DNA from: Tritrichomonas musculus
Lineage: Eukaryota; Parabasalia; Tritrichomonadida; Tritrichomonadidae
DNA length: 64,000 nt
Direction of reading: 5' to 3'
Assembly: GCA_039105265.1 (NCBI GenBank)
Contig: JAPFFF010000024.1
Span: 992,001-1,056,000, forward strand
Positions within the stretch are counted from its first letter, which is position 1. Each line of letters starts with the position of its first letter. This document shows, one piece after another, positions 8,581 to 18,575 of the stretch. The notes below the pieces were generated by a model. The model ran no database searches. It saw only the letters and a list, made by a program, of their open reading frames with translations, and was not told the DNA's origin. Both the position numbers and the translations under genes were made by a program.

Positions 8581-10203
8581 TTATATAAATTAATTTGAAA
8601 TTACAATAAAGCTCTCTTGAAAATTTGAAATAAATAATTTTAATTTTGAGAGGAATATTCATAAACAAATAAAAACAAAAATTTATCAACAAATTAATGA
8701 AGATATTTAGTATAATTAGTATTTTTTTGTTTATAAAACTCGAATTTAATACAATACCTTTAAAACAAAAAAAATGAGGACTTTTTATAAAATGAAAATG
8801 CTTTAAGCATTATTAGCGCATCTTGAAAAAACTTACATTGAATTTTATTTTATGATATTTTATATATATATCAAATATTTAAGTTTTTTTTAACAATTAA
8901 ATAAAACATCGATGCACAGTTTTATGTTATATATAATATAATATAATATTATTTTAAATTATTCTGTCAATATATTTATCTATCTCTATATAATTCGAAA
9001 AATAATTAAAAAATAATAATTATATTTTTTTATTATTTTAATATTAAATATAACTATATATTAATATTTAAAATAAATTATATTTATATAAAACAACATT
9101 ATGATTGAGATATTTGGATTTAATTGGAAATAAAAAAAATATTGAAAAAGTTCAGTTGACCTACTCTTAAAAAACCTTATACTTCTTGAGAGAGCTCTCA
9201 ATTGTTTTCAAAAAGTTCATTTATATTAGTAAATATATATCATAAATATATCTTGTTAAAAATTTTGATTAATGGTTTTAAATCAGGAAAAATTTATTCA
9301 TATATATATATAACTTAGAATTACCAAATTTTTTTAATGATTTTAATGTTTTTTTTTTTTTGTAAATGGAAATATTAGATTTTAAAAAAAAGATAATAAT
9401 AATAATTCAATATGATTTTCAGATAAGATTAATTTTTATTAAGAAATTGCTGCAAAATATTTCTACATTTTGCATATTGCAAAAATATGTTGACTATGAA
9501 AAAGATTTTTGCCATCAATTAGGTATTAAGTCATCCAAATGGTGCAAAGAGTGTTTTATTTTTCTTCTGTTTTGTGGAAAAATTAGTTTTAAGAACATTT
9601 TTGATTTCAAAACATGTTAAGATTCTTCAATATTACTGAACAATGCATCAACTATATCATATTGTACCATTATATTGACTTATTTGTGCTTCCAACCTTT
9701 TAAAATCCTGTATATCTGAGAGAGATATTATTTGATTTCTATAAAAAACAATAATAAACGCTCTTTTTTTATTCAAATTTTATTAGAAAATATCGTCAAT
9801 CTATTCAATTTAATAGTATACTAATAATAGAAAATTTCAATTATTATCAAAAAAATTGAATATATTTTCTTAATTTTTTGAAAATCGTATCAATTAGTAT
9901 AAGGTTAAATTGAGAGAAGTATAAGGTTTTTATAATTACTCTACATTCAGTGAAATGTGATATAAAAAAGAGGGCATGAGATAAATACTGACCTTTCATT
10001 CAAATTCCGAAAAAAAAAAAATTTCTAATATCTTCTGAATTATACAAAATAATAGAGTTTTAAATTATTATATATACATTTATGATTCCATAAAATTTAA
10101 AATAAAGTTTAATATAGTAATTCATTTAAAAATTATTAAGTAAATTCTAAGTTTCACACTATTCATTGAACTTTCTATTTTGAAAAGTTATTTAATTGGA
10201 CAA

Positions 10204-13200
10204 ATGCTTCTCTTTACATTATCGATACTATGCTTTTCCAACGCCGATTCTACTTTATTATTAAACCAAGGCTATCGCTATTACCTATTTTTGACAGATG
10301 AAGGAGCCATTCTTAATAAAACCAAAACAACTTTTGAAGATTTCGAGACTGATTTTACGACAACCACCATTTCAGATGGTACAATTCATTTAAATCTAGA
10401 TGTTAATTTCGATCCTAATAATAAAAATTGCCAATTAATTATAAATACAATTACTCTAATGCCATATAACCTAGATCTTGTATTACATAGAGCGGATAAT
10501 AGCGAAAATCTTTTATACATTTATTTTGCTGATGATTGGAATACTGAAAATGTTGTCAATTTCACTTTCAAATCTGATATAGATTTATCATACAAGCCAG
10601 CTTCAAATATCTTCATAAAAGGTTTCTCAATCGATGGAGAACAACAATTGACACAAATATTACCTAAAACGCAGCGTCGATCCTGTACAATTTGCTATTA
10701 TAATAATCAATGTCTACAATATTATCAAATACAACCAGATGAAACCTATATTACTTCCCCAAATAGCGATTTCTTTGATAATATCAATAGTGTTTATGAA
10801 GGTCTTTCTAATCTCAAGTTTTTATTTACTGATACAGAACCACTCGAACAAAAACCGTTTGTAAACTGGTCAAATTTTCACCAGAACGTTCCGAGCATTG
10901 AGCTTATTGGTTTAATTGAAGGAAAAACATGCCAATTTGACCTTTATGGCGTTTCTGGCACTTTCCCATTAGTTGTCATTGAAAATGTACAGTTCATTAA
11001 CGGCAAAGAAGACAGCACGCTTAAATTTTCTGCTGATGAAGTTTTTGTTAAGGACACAATTAATGTTTTTCCAGAAGTTGGTGATTTTTCAATCAAAATA
11101 ACTCATGAATACAGGAAAAACAGTAACCAATCTCCTTTTGAAAATTTAAGAGACATAAAAACTTCCATTTTTGACATTTTCCCTGATTTTGAGAAAAATG
11201 GAAATGTACAAATAAATATGGGATCTGTCACAACAATTGTAGACTCTATGAACAGGGAAATAGCAACAGTACCCAATTTATGGTGCGATGAAATGGTATT
11301 CAAAATTAATGATCAAAAGAACCCTGGCAATAGAAAGTTTACAATTAAATGTGTTCTTCCTGAAGATAATGCAAGAAACACCAAAGAAGAAGCTTTTACA
11401 AAATATTATTTTAGATTTGAAAACTGCGACCATATACCAATTGAATTAAACGGATTTAACCACGAAGATTTACTTGGACTGATATTTTACTTTTACACGC
11501 AGAACAAAGATGATATTACAATAAGTAGAGTTGATTCTAATAGACTTGGGTACATCCATTATGGCTTTAATAATGAAGTTTTTGATTCTTCAATTGTTGA
11601 TTCAGGAAATGTTCTCGTTTGTATTGGTTCTGATTGTGATTCAATTCAGTTGCCAAATCTTGGTGAGGAAGAAATATACAAAAAGTCTATTATTGGAAAT
11701 AATTTAAATAACATGATAAATGATTTGTATGATTTTCTAGAAGGTTTACAAAATCTTGATATGTTAACTATTGCATTCAATTCTAATTTAGATACTGCAA
11801 CACTTGACTTGAAAAGTCATCTTATTGGATCAGATTATTTATCACTTATCTTTTATGGTACTGATAGATCAAATCCAATAAAAGTTAATTTACTGTCTTT
11901 TCCTACATTCACGGATATTTACCTTTGGAACTGCTTTTTAAATGTTCAGACAACAGTAACAATTGAAAGCTTAGTTTTGGTTGATAATTCATCAATAACT
12001 GGTGATGGTGCTACATTTGAAGATGTATTATTTGGAATGTCAGTTGACGTTAGCAATAATGATGTAACAATTTATGTAGATGAAAAAGACTTTGAAATTG
12101 ATGGATTAAAATCACCAGCTAGTTCTGGATTAGTGCTATTAATAACTACTGGAAATTCACGACACACATTAATAATTGATACAAAAGTAACTAATCCATA
12201 TCCAAATCTCGTTTTCCAATTTTCTTTTCCATATGAACAAAATGTTGATCTACCTTTGAAAATATCTGATAGATGGCCAAATTTACCCAATGGACAATAT
12301 GAATCAATAATAATATATATTGAATATGCAAGAATTATCCTTGATTCAATTCCAAATAATGTTTTACTTGAGGAAACAAATAATATGAATACACTTACAC
12401 GAATTCCTGTTAATTGTGCCCGTGACAAAGTTGTTGTCTGCTACAACAGTAATCAATGCGATAAACAAGAAATCAAAGATGAAGAATTCTTTTTCACACT
12501 GAGAGATGAAAAAGATTTCACTCATTTTCTACAATTAATGAGACAAAATGCAGTGAATCAGTACCAATACTTTAAGTTCTTATTAACATATGAAAAAGAG
12601 CCAATTCAGCTCAAATTCCAAGAACTTCCATTGGACAAAATTAAGCAAGTTCAACTAATTGGTCTTGGCACGTATCCAAGCATTTCATTATCCAAAGATG
12701 TTGAAACACAAAACATAAAATCTTTGCTGATAGAGAAAGCTCGTTTCAGTCTCCAGACGACGGACAAAGTGTTCAATTTCAATGAAATTGCATTTGTTAA
12801 CACACCAACTCCATTTAGCACGAGCAATGAATACAATGTGAAAATCAACATTGCTAGAATTCATTGCATTAAAGATTATGAATATGAAGGCATACAAAGC
12901 ATTTACGATCGTATTGATTCCGTTGTTTACGAACTTTTCACTAATTTGGAAACGACAGATTACGTTATTTATTACAGAAAGAATACCATATATGTTAATT
13001 CACAGTTAGACGATTATATCTCATGTGATATCTCTTTTACTAGCGTTGATATATCTAAATCATTCTTCCTGGTTCATGGATCATCTACATCAAACAAAAA
13101 CTTGATTTTGGCTCGTGAAGATGAAGAATTTGGCCTTGCAAATGTAGTAATAGACAGGAATTCAGCTGCTGTTCCAATAAACTTCACTTGCGTGTCTGAA

Positions 13201-14805
13201 ACACATAGCAAATTTTCCTTGAATGTTTATGTGTACGACGATAGAGATGTAACAATTGATAACGGAAACTGCAGCGATATCGAATCATTGGTCATTCATT
13301 ACCCATTCGGCTCAGGTGAAAGTAGCTATGAATCCATTGGCGGAGACTGTAGCAACGAAAACAATGACGACCAAACATCAGGCCAAGATATCGGCGGCCA
13401 ATCTTCCAATGGAAGCAATCTAGACCAATCTGAAGATACAAGTAACAAAGATGATGTTGGTGATAAGTCACAATCAGAAGAAAGCAAGAATGATGATGTT
13501 GGTGATAAGTCACAATCAGAAGAAAGCAAGAATGATGATGTTGGTGGTATTTCATCAAATGTTGAAACCAAAACTCAAAGTGTTTCACCCTCTTCACCAA
13601 CGTCTACACCAAATGATGAACCAATTGTCAACAACACAGAATCATCTTCAAGCAGTTTTGAACTCACTGACACAGGATACATCTCACAAGAGACAGGTGA
13701 GAATGAAAAGACCGAGAAACCAGTTAACAAACAAGACTCGACAATCAACACGATCACCTTCACACAGCCAACAATCACAATTACAGAAAAGGGCGGCTTT
13801 TCATCATCCAATCCTCTCTACTTTGTTGCCTCTGGCTCCTCTCAGTCGATCATCATTGACAAGGATGTCACCAAGTCAAACATCGGAGTCTCTTCCCAAA
13901 ATTCGCCTACAGTCAAACTTCAGAAGAGCGACAACCCAATCAGTCTGATGAACAACGTTTCATCTGGAAAAATCATCATCCAATCGCCAGAGAAGGATTC
14001 GTCAGGCCAAAAAGTCTCTCAATTAGTCCTTCGTGACATTGTCAATCGACGAGGCGACTTAAGCTTGGTTGTTCCTCCACACATTGACATTGCAACGTTC
14101 ACAAAGTTATCAATGTCACACCAATCATCTGTTGGAATCTCACAGTCATCGAATTCACGAATTCTCATGAATAAGAAGAAAGTGAAGAGTGAGAATCCTG
14201 TCTTACAAGTTAAGGAATCAGTTGACATTTCACCTGACTCTGAAATAAGTTTCAGCAATGTCGAAGTTGCAGGCCAATTGAACATTTATGATGACTCGAT
14301 TCTGATGCTTGAGAAGGGCTGTGCTTTCTCTACAAATTCGAAAGTGAACGTCGTTATTCAAAAGATGAAAACTTACACAATTGAAGACTCGCCAATCATC
14401 CATTACAATGGCAACTTGGAGTCGATTCCATCATCTGTCACTCTCTCATCAAAGGAAATGATCAACATTGTCAATTTGCCAATCTTTTCAGCTGAAACCT
14501 TCGACAAGTGCAGCGTTCTTGTGTCGAGAGTCTCCCTTGCTGATGGAAAGAAGGGATCAATCACACCAAACTGCACCGTAATTCAAAAAGTGAACGTGCT
14601 GCTGTTGACTGTGAAAGAAGAAGCAAATGACAGTGATGGAAAAGGTGATGGCAACAAACTCAGTGCTGGAGCAATTGCTGGAATTGTCATTGCATGCGTG
14701 GTTGTCGTTGGATTGGTTATCGGACTCACTGTTTACTTCTTGAAGTGCAGAAACAAAAGTGACTCCGATTCGGCCGAAGATGTGTCCAACGGAATGGAAC
14801 TTTAA
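10204..14805 (+). CDS. Large type I membrane protein, unknown function
   Basis: The product is about 1533 residues from the ATG at 10204; eight upstream codons back to a TTG at 10180 are open but lack an ATG. It starts with a short signal peptide (MLLFTLSILCFSNADS) and ends with one membrane segment (about 1488-1511, AIAGIVIACVVVVGLVIGL) and a short charged tail. The ectodomain is beta-strand-like. It contains recurring cysteine pairs of the form VVCYNSNQC, TICYYNNQC and VLVCIGSDC at about 160-200-residue or larger spacing, suggesting internal repeats. A Ser/Asn/Asp-rich linker with 14-residue repeats sits at about residues 1080-1200. Codons in the last third are noticeably GC-richer than upstream. 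It is probably a surface protein; no enzymatic motif is recognised. Confidence 0.85.
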   Translation: MLLFTLSILCFSNADSTLLLNQGYRYYLFLTDEGAILNKTKTTFEDFETDFTTTTISDGTIHLNLDVNFDPNNKNCQLIINTITLMPYNLDLVLHRADNSENLLYIYFADDWNTENVVNFTFKSDIDLSYKPASNIFIKGFSIDGEQQLTQILPKTQRRSCTICYYNNQCLQYYQIQPDETYITSPNSDFFDNINSVYEGLSNLKFLFTDTEPLEQKPFVNWSNFHQNVPSIELIGLIEGKTCQFDLYGVSGTFPLVVIENVQFINGKEDSTLKFSADEVFVKDTINVFPEVGDFSIKITHEYRKNSNQSPFENLRDIKTSIFDIFPDFEKNGNVQINMGSVTTIVDSMNREIATVPNLWCDEMVFKINDQKNPGNRKFTIKCVLPEDNARNTKEEAFTKYYFRFENCDHIPIELNGFNHEDLLGLIFYFYTQNKDDITISRVDSNRLGYIHYGFNNEVFDSSIVDSGNVLVCIGSDCDSIQLPNLGEEEIYKKSIIGNNLNNMINDLYDFLEGLQNLDMLTIAFNSNLDTATLDLKSHLIGSDYLSLIFYGTDRSNPIKVNLLSFPTFTDIYLWNCFLNVQTTVTIESLVLVDNSSITGDGATFEDVLFGMSVDVSNNDVTIYVDEKDFEIDGLKSPASSGLVLLITTGNSRHTLIIDTKVTNPYPNLVFQFSFPYEQNVDLPLKISDRWPNLPNGQYESIIIYIEYARIILDSIPNNVLLEETNNMNTLTRIPVNCARDKVVVCYNSNQCDKQEIKDEEFFFTLRDEKDFTHFLQLMRQNAVNQYQYFKFLLTYEKEPIQLKFQELPLDKIKQVQLIGLGTYPSISLSKDVETQNIKSLLIEKARFSLQTTDKVFNFNEIAFVNTPTPFSTSNEYNVKINIARIHCIKDYEYEGIQSIYDRIDSVVYELFTNLETTDYVIYYRKNTIYVNSQLDDYISCDISFTSVDISKSFFLVHGSSTSNKNLILAREDEEFGLANVVIDRNSAAVPINFTCVSETHSKFSLNVYVYDDRDVTIDNGNCSDIESLVIHYPFGSGESSYESIGGDCSNENNDDQTSGQDIGGQSSNGSNLDQSEDTSNKDDVGDKSQSEESKNDDVGDKSQSEESKNDDVGGISSNVETKTQSVSPSSPTSTPNDEPIVNNTESSSSSFELTDTGYISQETGENEKTEKPVNKQDSTINTITFTQPTITITEKGGFSSSNPLYFVASGSSQSIIIDKDVTKSNIGVSSQNSPTVKLQKSDNPISLMNNVSSGKIIIQSPEKDSSGQKVSQLVLRDIVNRRGDLSLVVPPHIDIATFTKLSMSHQSSVGISQSSNSRILMNKKKVKSENPVLQVKESVDISPDSEISFSNVEVAGQLNIYDDSILMLEKGCAFSTNSKVNVVIQKMKTYTIEDSPIIHYNGNLESIPSSVTLSSKEMINIVNLPIFSAETFDKCSVLVSRVSLADGKKGSITPNCTVIQKVNVLLLTVKEEANDSDGKGDGNKLSAGAIAGIVIACVVVVGLVIGLTVYFLKCRNKSDSDSAEDVSNGMEL
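13450..13548 (+). repeat. 42-bp tandem repeat in the membrane-protein gene
   Basis: Two identical 42-bp units (13450-13491 and 13492-13533) plus a partial third code for the 14-residue unit DDVGDKSQSEESKN. It lies in the extended linker before the C-terminal ectodomain part, a likely site of length polymorphism. Confidence 0.9.
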
Positions 14806-14933
14806 AAACAAAAATCAATTTTAATTTTTTAGCTAAGAATTAATAATTTATTAACTTTTTTTACTCTTTGAAGTTAATAAAATGAAATTAATTATTTCAA
14901 ATCTTTTTTTTATATAAAAAACTCCAAAAAAAT

Positions 14934-15005
14934 AGTCCCGACGGGTATCGAACCCGCGACCCTGGCCTCATAAGGACCATGCTCTAACCACTGAGCTACG
15001 AGACT
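14934..15005 (-). tRNA. tRNA-Ile(UAU), copy 1
   Basis: A full 72-nt cloverleaf can be drawn on the minus strand: acceptor AGTCTCG with CGGGACT, D arm GCTC..GAGC, anticodon stem TGGTC/GGCCA around loop CTTATGA, and T arm GCGGG/CCCGT with TTCGATA. The anticodon is TAT. Position 37 is G, unusual for an Ile tRNA, which normally has A37. No intron or encoded CCA is present. Seven T on the minus strand right after the gene (14926-14932 as A on plus) form a Pol III terminator. Confidence 0.92.
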
Positions 15006-15163
15006 CTTCTGTTTACATAATTATAATATAATAAAATAAATGAAAAGGAAATGCTTCAATTGTTTTATTTGAGTGAATTATGTTAAACGATTTGATCTTT
15101 TGGCCTTTTAAAAGCGCACCCACTTTTTGAATGGTGGCCGATCATGAAATGCAAAATGAAGTC

Positions 15164-15324
15164 AAGTAGTTTAAACTACTTATTTTCTTAAGAAAAATAA
15201 TGGGATGTGGAAAAAAGTGTCATTTTTCCAACTTGGTATTTCCATGTTTTTTTATATTACATGTCAAAAAACAAGACAAACTTAGAAATGCTGTATTTTT
15301 ATGCCAAAAAGTGTCATTTTTCCA
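15164..15324. promoter_or_regulatory. Palindrome and paired 19-bp repeat upstream of the DUF3447/GTPase gene
   Basis: AAGTAGTTTAAACTACTT (15164-15181) is a perfect 18-bp palindrome. AAAAAGTGTCATTTTTCCA occurs exactly twice, at 15212-15230 and 15306-15324, about 130 and 35 nt before the ATG at 15358. Position suggests a regulatory role for that gene; this is an inference. Confidence 0.35.
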
Positions 15325-15357
15325 TAAAAAAAAAAAAAAATAGTTCATATTTATAAT

Positions 15358-18315
15358 ATGGAAATTGACTTTATTAAAACAGAAATCGAAACTTTTATTA
15401 TAAATATGAAAGATATTTATTCAGCGATATTAAATTTCATTGATGCAAGCTATGATTCTGAAGAAAAATTTGAAACATTGGTTAATACATTTGAAAAGCT
15501 AAAGGTTTTAAAAAACAAAGGTGACGTAATTTTATTATTTCAATTGATATCAAAAATATCGGATAATCATCATCAATCAGCAGATTTTTATGATAAACTA
15601 GAGAAGATTTTTCGGTATTTAATCAACGATACTCCTTCATTTATTTCAAATTTTATACCTGATTATTCAAAATTTAATAAAAGAATTTTATTTTTTCTAC
15701 TAGAAAAAAAGTTAATAAAACCAGATAAATCATTTTTAAAACAATATTTATGTGACAAGCATCAATCATTTTATTATTTATATCCGAAAATGAAAGAATT
15801 TCTTGAAGAAGAAAAGCAAAAGCAGATGCTAATAGAAATTCAACAAAAATATAATGAAGATATTTCAACATTTGAAGATAAATGCAAAATTGGTGAAAAT
15901 GATTTATATATTTGTTCATTAATTCGTTCTGATTCTATTGAAAAATTTGTTTCATATGTCAATAGAACTAATTTATCACTTTCGACAAAAATTAAACCTT
16001 CAATATATGAAACAAATTTATTTTTAATTGATAAAGAACCAACATTGATTGAATATGCAGCATTTTTTGGGTCGATTCAAATCATTCAATATTTGAAATA
16101 CAATAAAGTTCCATTAACTTTTTCTTTGTGGTTTTATGCGATCCATTCAAATAGTCCCGACTTAATTCATTTTCTTGAAGAAAATGAAGTTAAACCTGAA
16201 AAAAATACACAAAAAATATATCAAGGTTTGAATTTTGATTTAAATTATGAATCAATTGATGATGTTCTCATAGAGTCGATTAAATGCCATCATAATTCCA
16301 TTTCAAACTATATCAAAGATAATTTATATGAACGAGTTCAAACTGAAGATTATTTTTATGATAATTTTAGTGACATCATTTTAAATTCAATGAATTTCTT
16401 TTTCTTTCCAAGCGAAACCGAATCAAAAAATAAAGAAAGATTCGATTTATTTCAATTACGTTTTTTATTAACACAAATAACAATTCCTTCTTCTATGACT
16501 TCAATTGGATTTGCTGCTTATTATGGATATTTGTTATTATCACAAATATCATTTGATTTTTCGTCTTCTGTTGTTTCAATTGGAAATTTGGCTTTTTATG
16601 GATGTTCATCATTAACACAAATATCAATTCCTTCTTCTGTAACTTCAATTGGAGATTATGCTTTTTGTAGATGTTCTTCATTAATGCAAATAACAATTCC
16701 ATTTTCAATAACTTCAATTGGAATTGCTGCTTTTTATGACTGTTCATCATTAACTCAAGTATCATTTGAAATTCCATCTTCTTTAATTTCAATTGGAAAT
16801 TATGCTTTTTCTGGATGCACATCGTTAACAAAAATTTCGATTCCATCTACTGTGACTTCATTTGGAAATTATATTTTTTATGGATGTTCATCATTAAAAC
16901 ATAAAATGAATTATATTGACATTGCTAAAAGACTGATTGGAAATGTCAGTGATGAAGGTAAAATAGAAGATGGAATGTCAAATCAGTTATTTTCATCTTT
17001 TAATGATTCAAATATTTGGTCACCATTTGATATAGATTGTGCAATGCCAGAGTCTTCTTTTTATATCGCAAAGCTTAATTCTAATTTATCACCAATTAAT
17101 GTTGATGCTATTGATGATAACATATATCTCATAATAAGACATACGAAAGATGATATTACAAAATATTTAGAATATTTAAAGTTTGAGTATAATTCATATA
17201 TGAAAATGGAAAAACAGATGAATGAAATAATTGCTCCAATTGGCTACACTCAAAACATTTCACAACAAGGTTTCCTATTTGCTTTTTTAACATCAACAAA
17301 TATCACATTAAGCAAAGTTATCGATTCCATCAAAGATATTCCACTTGAAAAAAAGTTTAAATATGCTATCAACTTAATCAACGTTGTTAATGAATCTCTC
17401 TCAAAAGAAAGTCTTTCAGGATTTCATATCAGCCTTAAAACAATTTTGATTAATTTACAAAAAGACGAAGCATTTTTAGGTTTCATTGGATTTATTGGTG
17501 GAATTGAAAATCTTAAATTATGTCCAACAGCAAACAAATTCATATACAATAAAAAATTCTCTCCATCAGAATTAAAAATAGGAATAAAACCTAAAATTCG
17601 TGCACCAAATTCTTTTTCAGATGTTTATGGGCTTGCAAAAGTAATTCAATTTATGATAGGGGATTGTCTCAAAATTCATTCTTATAGGCGTATAATGACA
17701 TCAGCTCTTCAAAAAAACCCAAATGACAGGATTTCTCTAAATGATTTTAAAAGTAAAATGATTGATATTCAAATCGAAGTGTCTACATTAAAAGATAAAA
17801 TGCATACTCCTCTATTTATGCCACAATATCGATTAGTTGATATAATCAAAGAACAATGCATAACAATAAAAACAGAGGAAGGATGTCCACAAATTTATAA
17901 ATTACCATCAAACATAACATATATTGATCCCTCTAGAAAACTCAGAAAAATAACAGTTGGACATCAAATAAATTCATTTAAAGAAGAAGTTACAATTTTA
18001 ATTGTTGGCGTTTGTGGTTCTGGAAAAACCACATTTCTTAATGGTGTTGCTGACTACTTATATGGTGTCAAATGGGAAGATGATTTCAGATTCAAAGTTG
18101 TTTCAAGTGAAGACAATGATGAAATAAACGACCCAAGCAAAAATCAAACAACTTCTGTTACTGCATATACATTTTATTGGCAACCTGGTTTTCCTATCTC
18201 ATACACAGTAACATTAATTGATACACCTGGATTTGGTAATATAAGAGGAATTGAAGCAGATATGAATTACATCAATCAGATTAAATCGTTTTTCACAGAT
18301 AAAAGTTGTTGTTGA
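15358..18315 (+). CDS. DUF3447-LRR-pseudokinase-P-loop GTPase fusion, stopped early
   Basis: The 985-residue frame combines four modules. Residues 1-175 are the helical N-terminal part of trichomonad DUF3447 proteins (DNHHQSADFYDKLEKIF). Residues 176-350 are the DUF3447/ankyrin-like part (IEYAAFFGSIQIIQYL, WFYAIHS, ESIKCHHN). Residues 370-516 are LRR_5 repeats. Residues 517-830 resemble a kinase C-lobe (SDVYGLAKVIQFM, then RRIMTSALQKNPNDRISL), but no HRD or DFG is seen, so it is a pseudokinase candidate. Residues 881-985 start a P-loop GTPase with GVCGSGKTTF, a possible switch threonine in TTSVTA, and DTPG near 955, AIG1/septin-like. A TGA ends the frame, but homologous-looking sequence continues in the same frame (next entry). 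M517 could be the start of an older separate gene. No signal peptide is present; it is probably cytosolic. Confidence 0.75.
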   Translation: MEIDFIKTEIETFIINMKDIYSAILNFIDASYDSEEKFETLVNTFEKLKVLKNKGDVILLFQLISKISDNHHQSADFYDKLEKIFRYLINDTPSFISNFIPDYSKFNKRILFFLLEKKLIKPDKSFLKQYLCDKHQSFYYLYPKMKEFLEEEKQKQMLIEIQQKYNEDISTFEDKCKIGENDLYICSLIRSDSIEKFVSYVNRTNLSLSTKIKPSIYETNLFLIDKEPTLIEYAAFFGSIQIIQYLKYNKVPLTFSLWFYAIHSNSPDLIHFLEENEVKPEKNTQKIYQGLNFDLNYESIDDVLIESIKCHHNSISNYIKDNLYERVQTEDYFYDNFSDIILNSMNFFFFPSETESKNKERFDLFQLRFLLTQITIPSSMTSIGFAAYYGYLLLSQISFDFSSSVVSIGNLAFYGCSSLTQISIPSSVTSIGDYAFCRCSSLMQITIPFSITSIGIAAFYDCSSLTQVSFEIPSSLISIGNYAFSGCTSLTKISIPSTVTSFGNYIFYGCSSLKHKMNYIDIAKRLIGNVSDEGKIEDGMSNQLFSSFNDSNIWSPFDIDCAMPESSFYIAKLNSNLSPINVDAIDDNIYLIIRHTKDDITKYLEYLKFEYNSYMKMEKQMNEIIAPIGYTQNISQQGFLFAFLTSTNITLSKVIDSIKDIPLEKKFKYAINLINVVNESLSKESLSGFHISLKTILINLQKDEAFLGFIGFIGGIENLKLCPTANKFIYNKKFSPSELKIGIKPKIRAPNSFSDVYGLAKVIQFMIGDCLKIHSYRRIMTSALQKNPNDRISLNDFKSKMIDIQIEVSTLKDKMHTPLFMPQYRLVDIIKEQCITIKTEEGCPQIYKLPSNITYIDPSRKLRKITVGHQINSFKEEVTILIVGVCGSGKTTFLNGVADYLYGVKWEDDFRFKVVSSEDNDEINDPSKNQTTSVTAYTFYWQPGFPISYTVTLIDTPGFGNIRGIEADMNYINQIKSFFTDKSCC

Positions 18316-18575
18316 ATTGACTCATTAAATGCTGTTGCATTTATCAATAATTCAGCTATTATACGATATTTTTCGTGTAAACAGTTCATTGTTGATTCAA
18401 TTCTGAAATTGTTTGGTAAAGATATTTTCGACAATTTCATTATCATTGCAACATTTGCTGATGCAGGTGAACCAAGAGTGCTAGAAACACTTAGGAGTCG
18501 TGGAATTCCAATAACATATTGTTGCAAATTCAATAATTATGCTTGTTTTTTTTTTAACTGCCAAAAAATTTGCAG
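18316..18575 (+). pseudogene. 3' continuation of the GTPase module after an in-frame TGA
   Basis: After TGA (18313-18315) the same frame stays open and reads IDSLNAVAFINNSAIIRYF, then KQFIVDSILKLFGKDIFDNF, IIIATFADAGEPRVLETL and GIPITYCCKFNN. This fits the later half of a P-loop GTPase domain, including the TFAD strand where a T/NKxD-like specificity motif is expected. Beyond about 18545 a T-run and further stops end the similarity. The stop is therefore either a recent nonsense change or a read-through site; nonsense is more likely given the decay beyond. Confidence 0.65.

Larger units (their letters stand above)
6936..10203. other. Gene-poor AT-rich region with repeats
   Basis: No convincing gene is present. 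An 84-residue frame at 9366-9620 is Ile/Lys/Phe-rich and unrecognised, and I do not call it. Contents are the 18-bp minisatellite, a diverged duplication around 8225-8580, and two pairs of inverted repeats: AAGAGTAGGTCAACT at 7765-7779 against 9154-9168, and AAAACCTTATACTTCT at 9171-9186 against 9915-9930. These adjacent pairs may mark the ends of two old non-autonomous elements of about 1.4 and 0.76 kb, but I see no clean target duplications. Confidence 0.5.

Noticed and set aside
9366-9620. 84-codon frame in the gene desert
   Set aside because: Biased to Ile, Lys and Phe, no recognisable motif, surrounded by stops; not enough to call a gene.
12072-12428. 118-codon minus frame inside the large membrane-protein gene
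   Set aside because: Antisense shadow of a long, well-supported plus-strand gene.
13451-13948. 165-codon frame within the large membrane-protein gene
   Set aside because: Different frame over the repeat linker; Met/Lys/Gln-rich shadow of the real frame.
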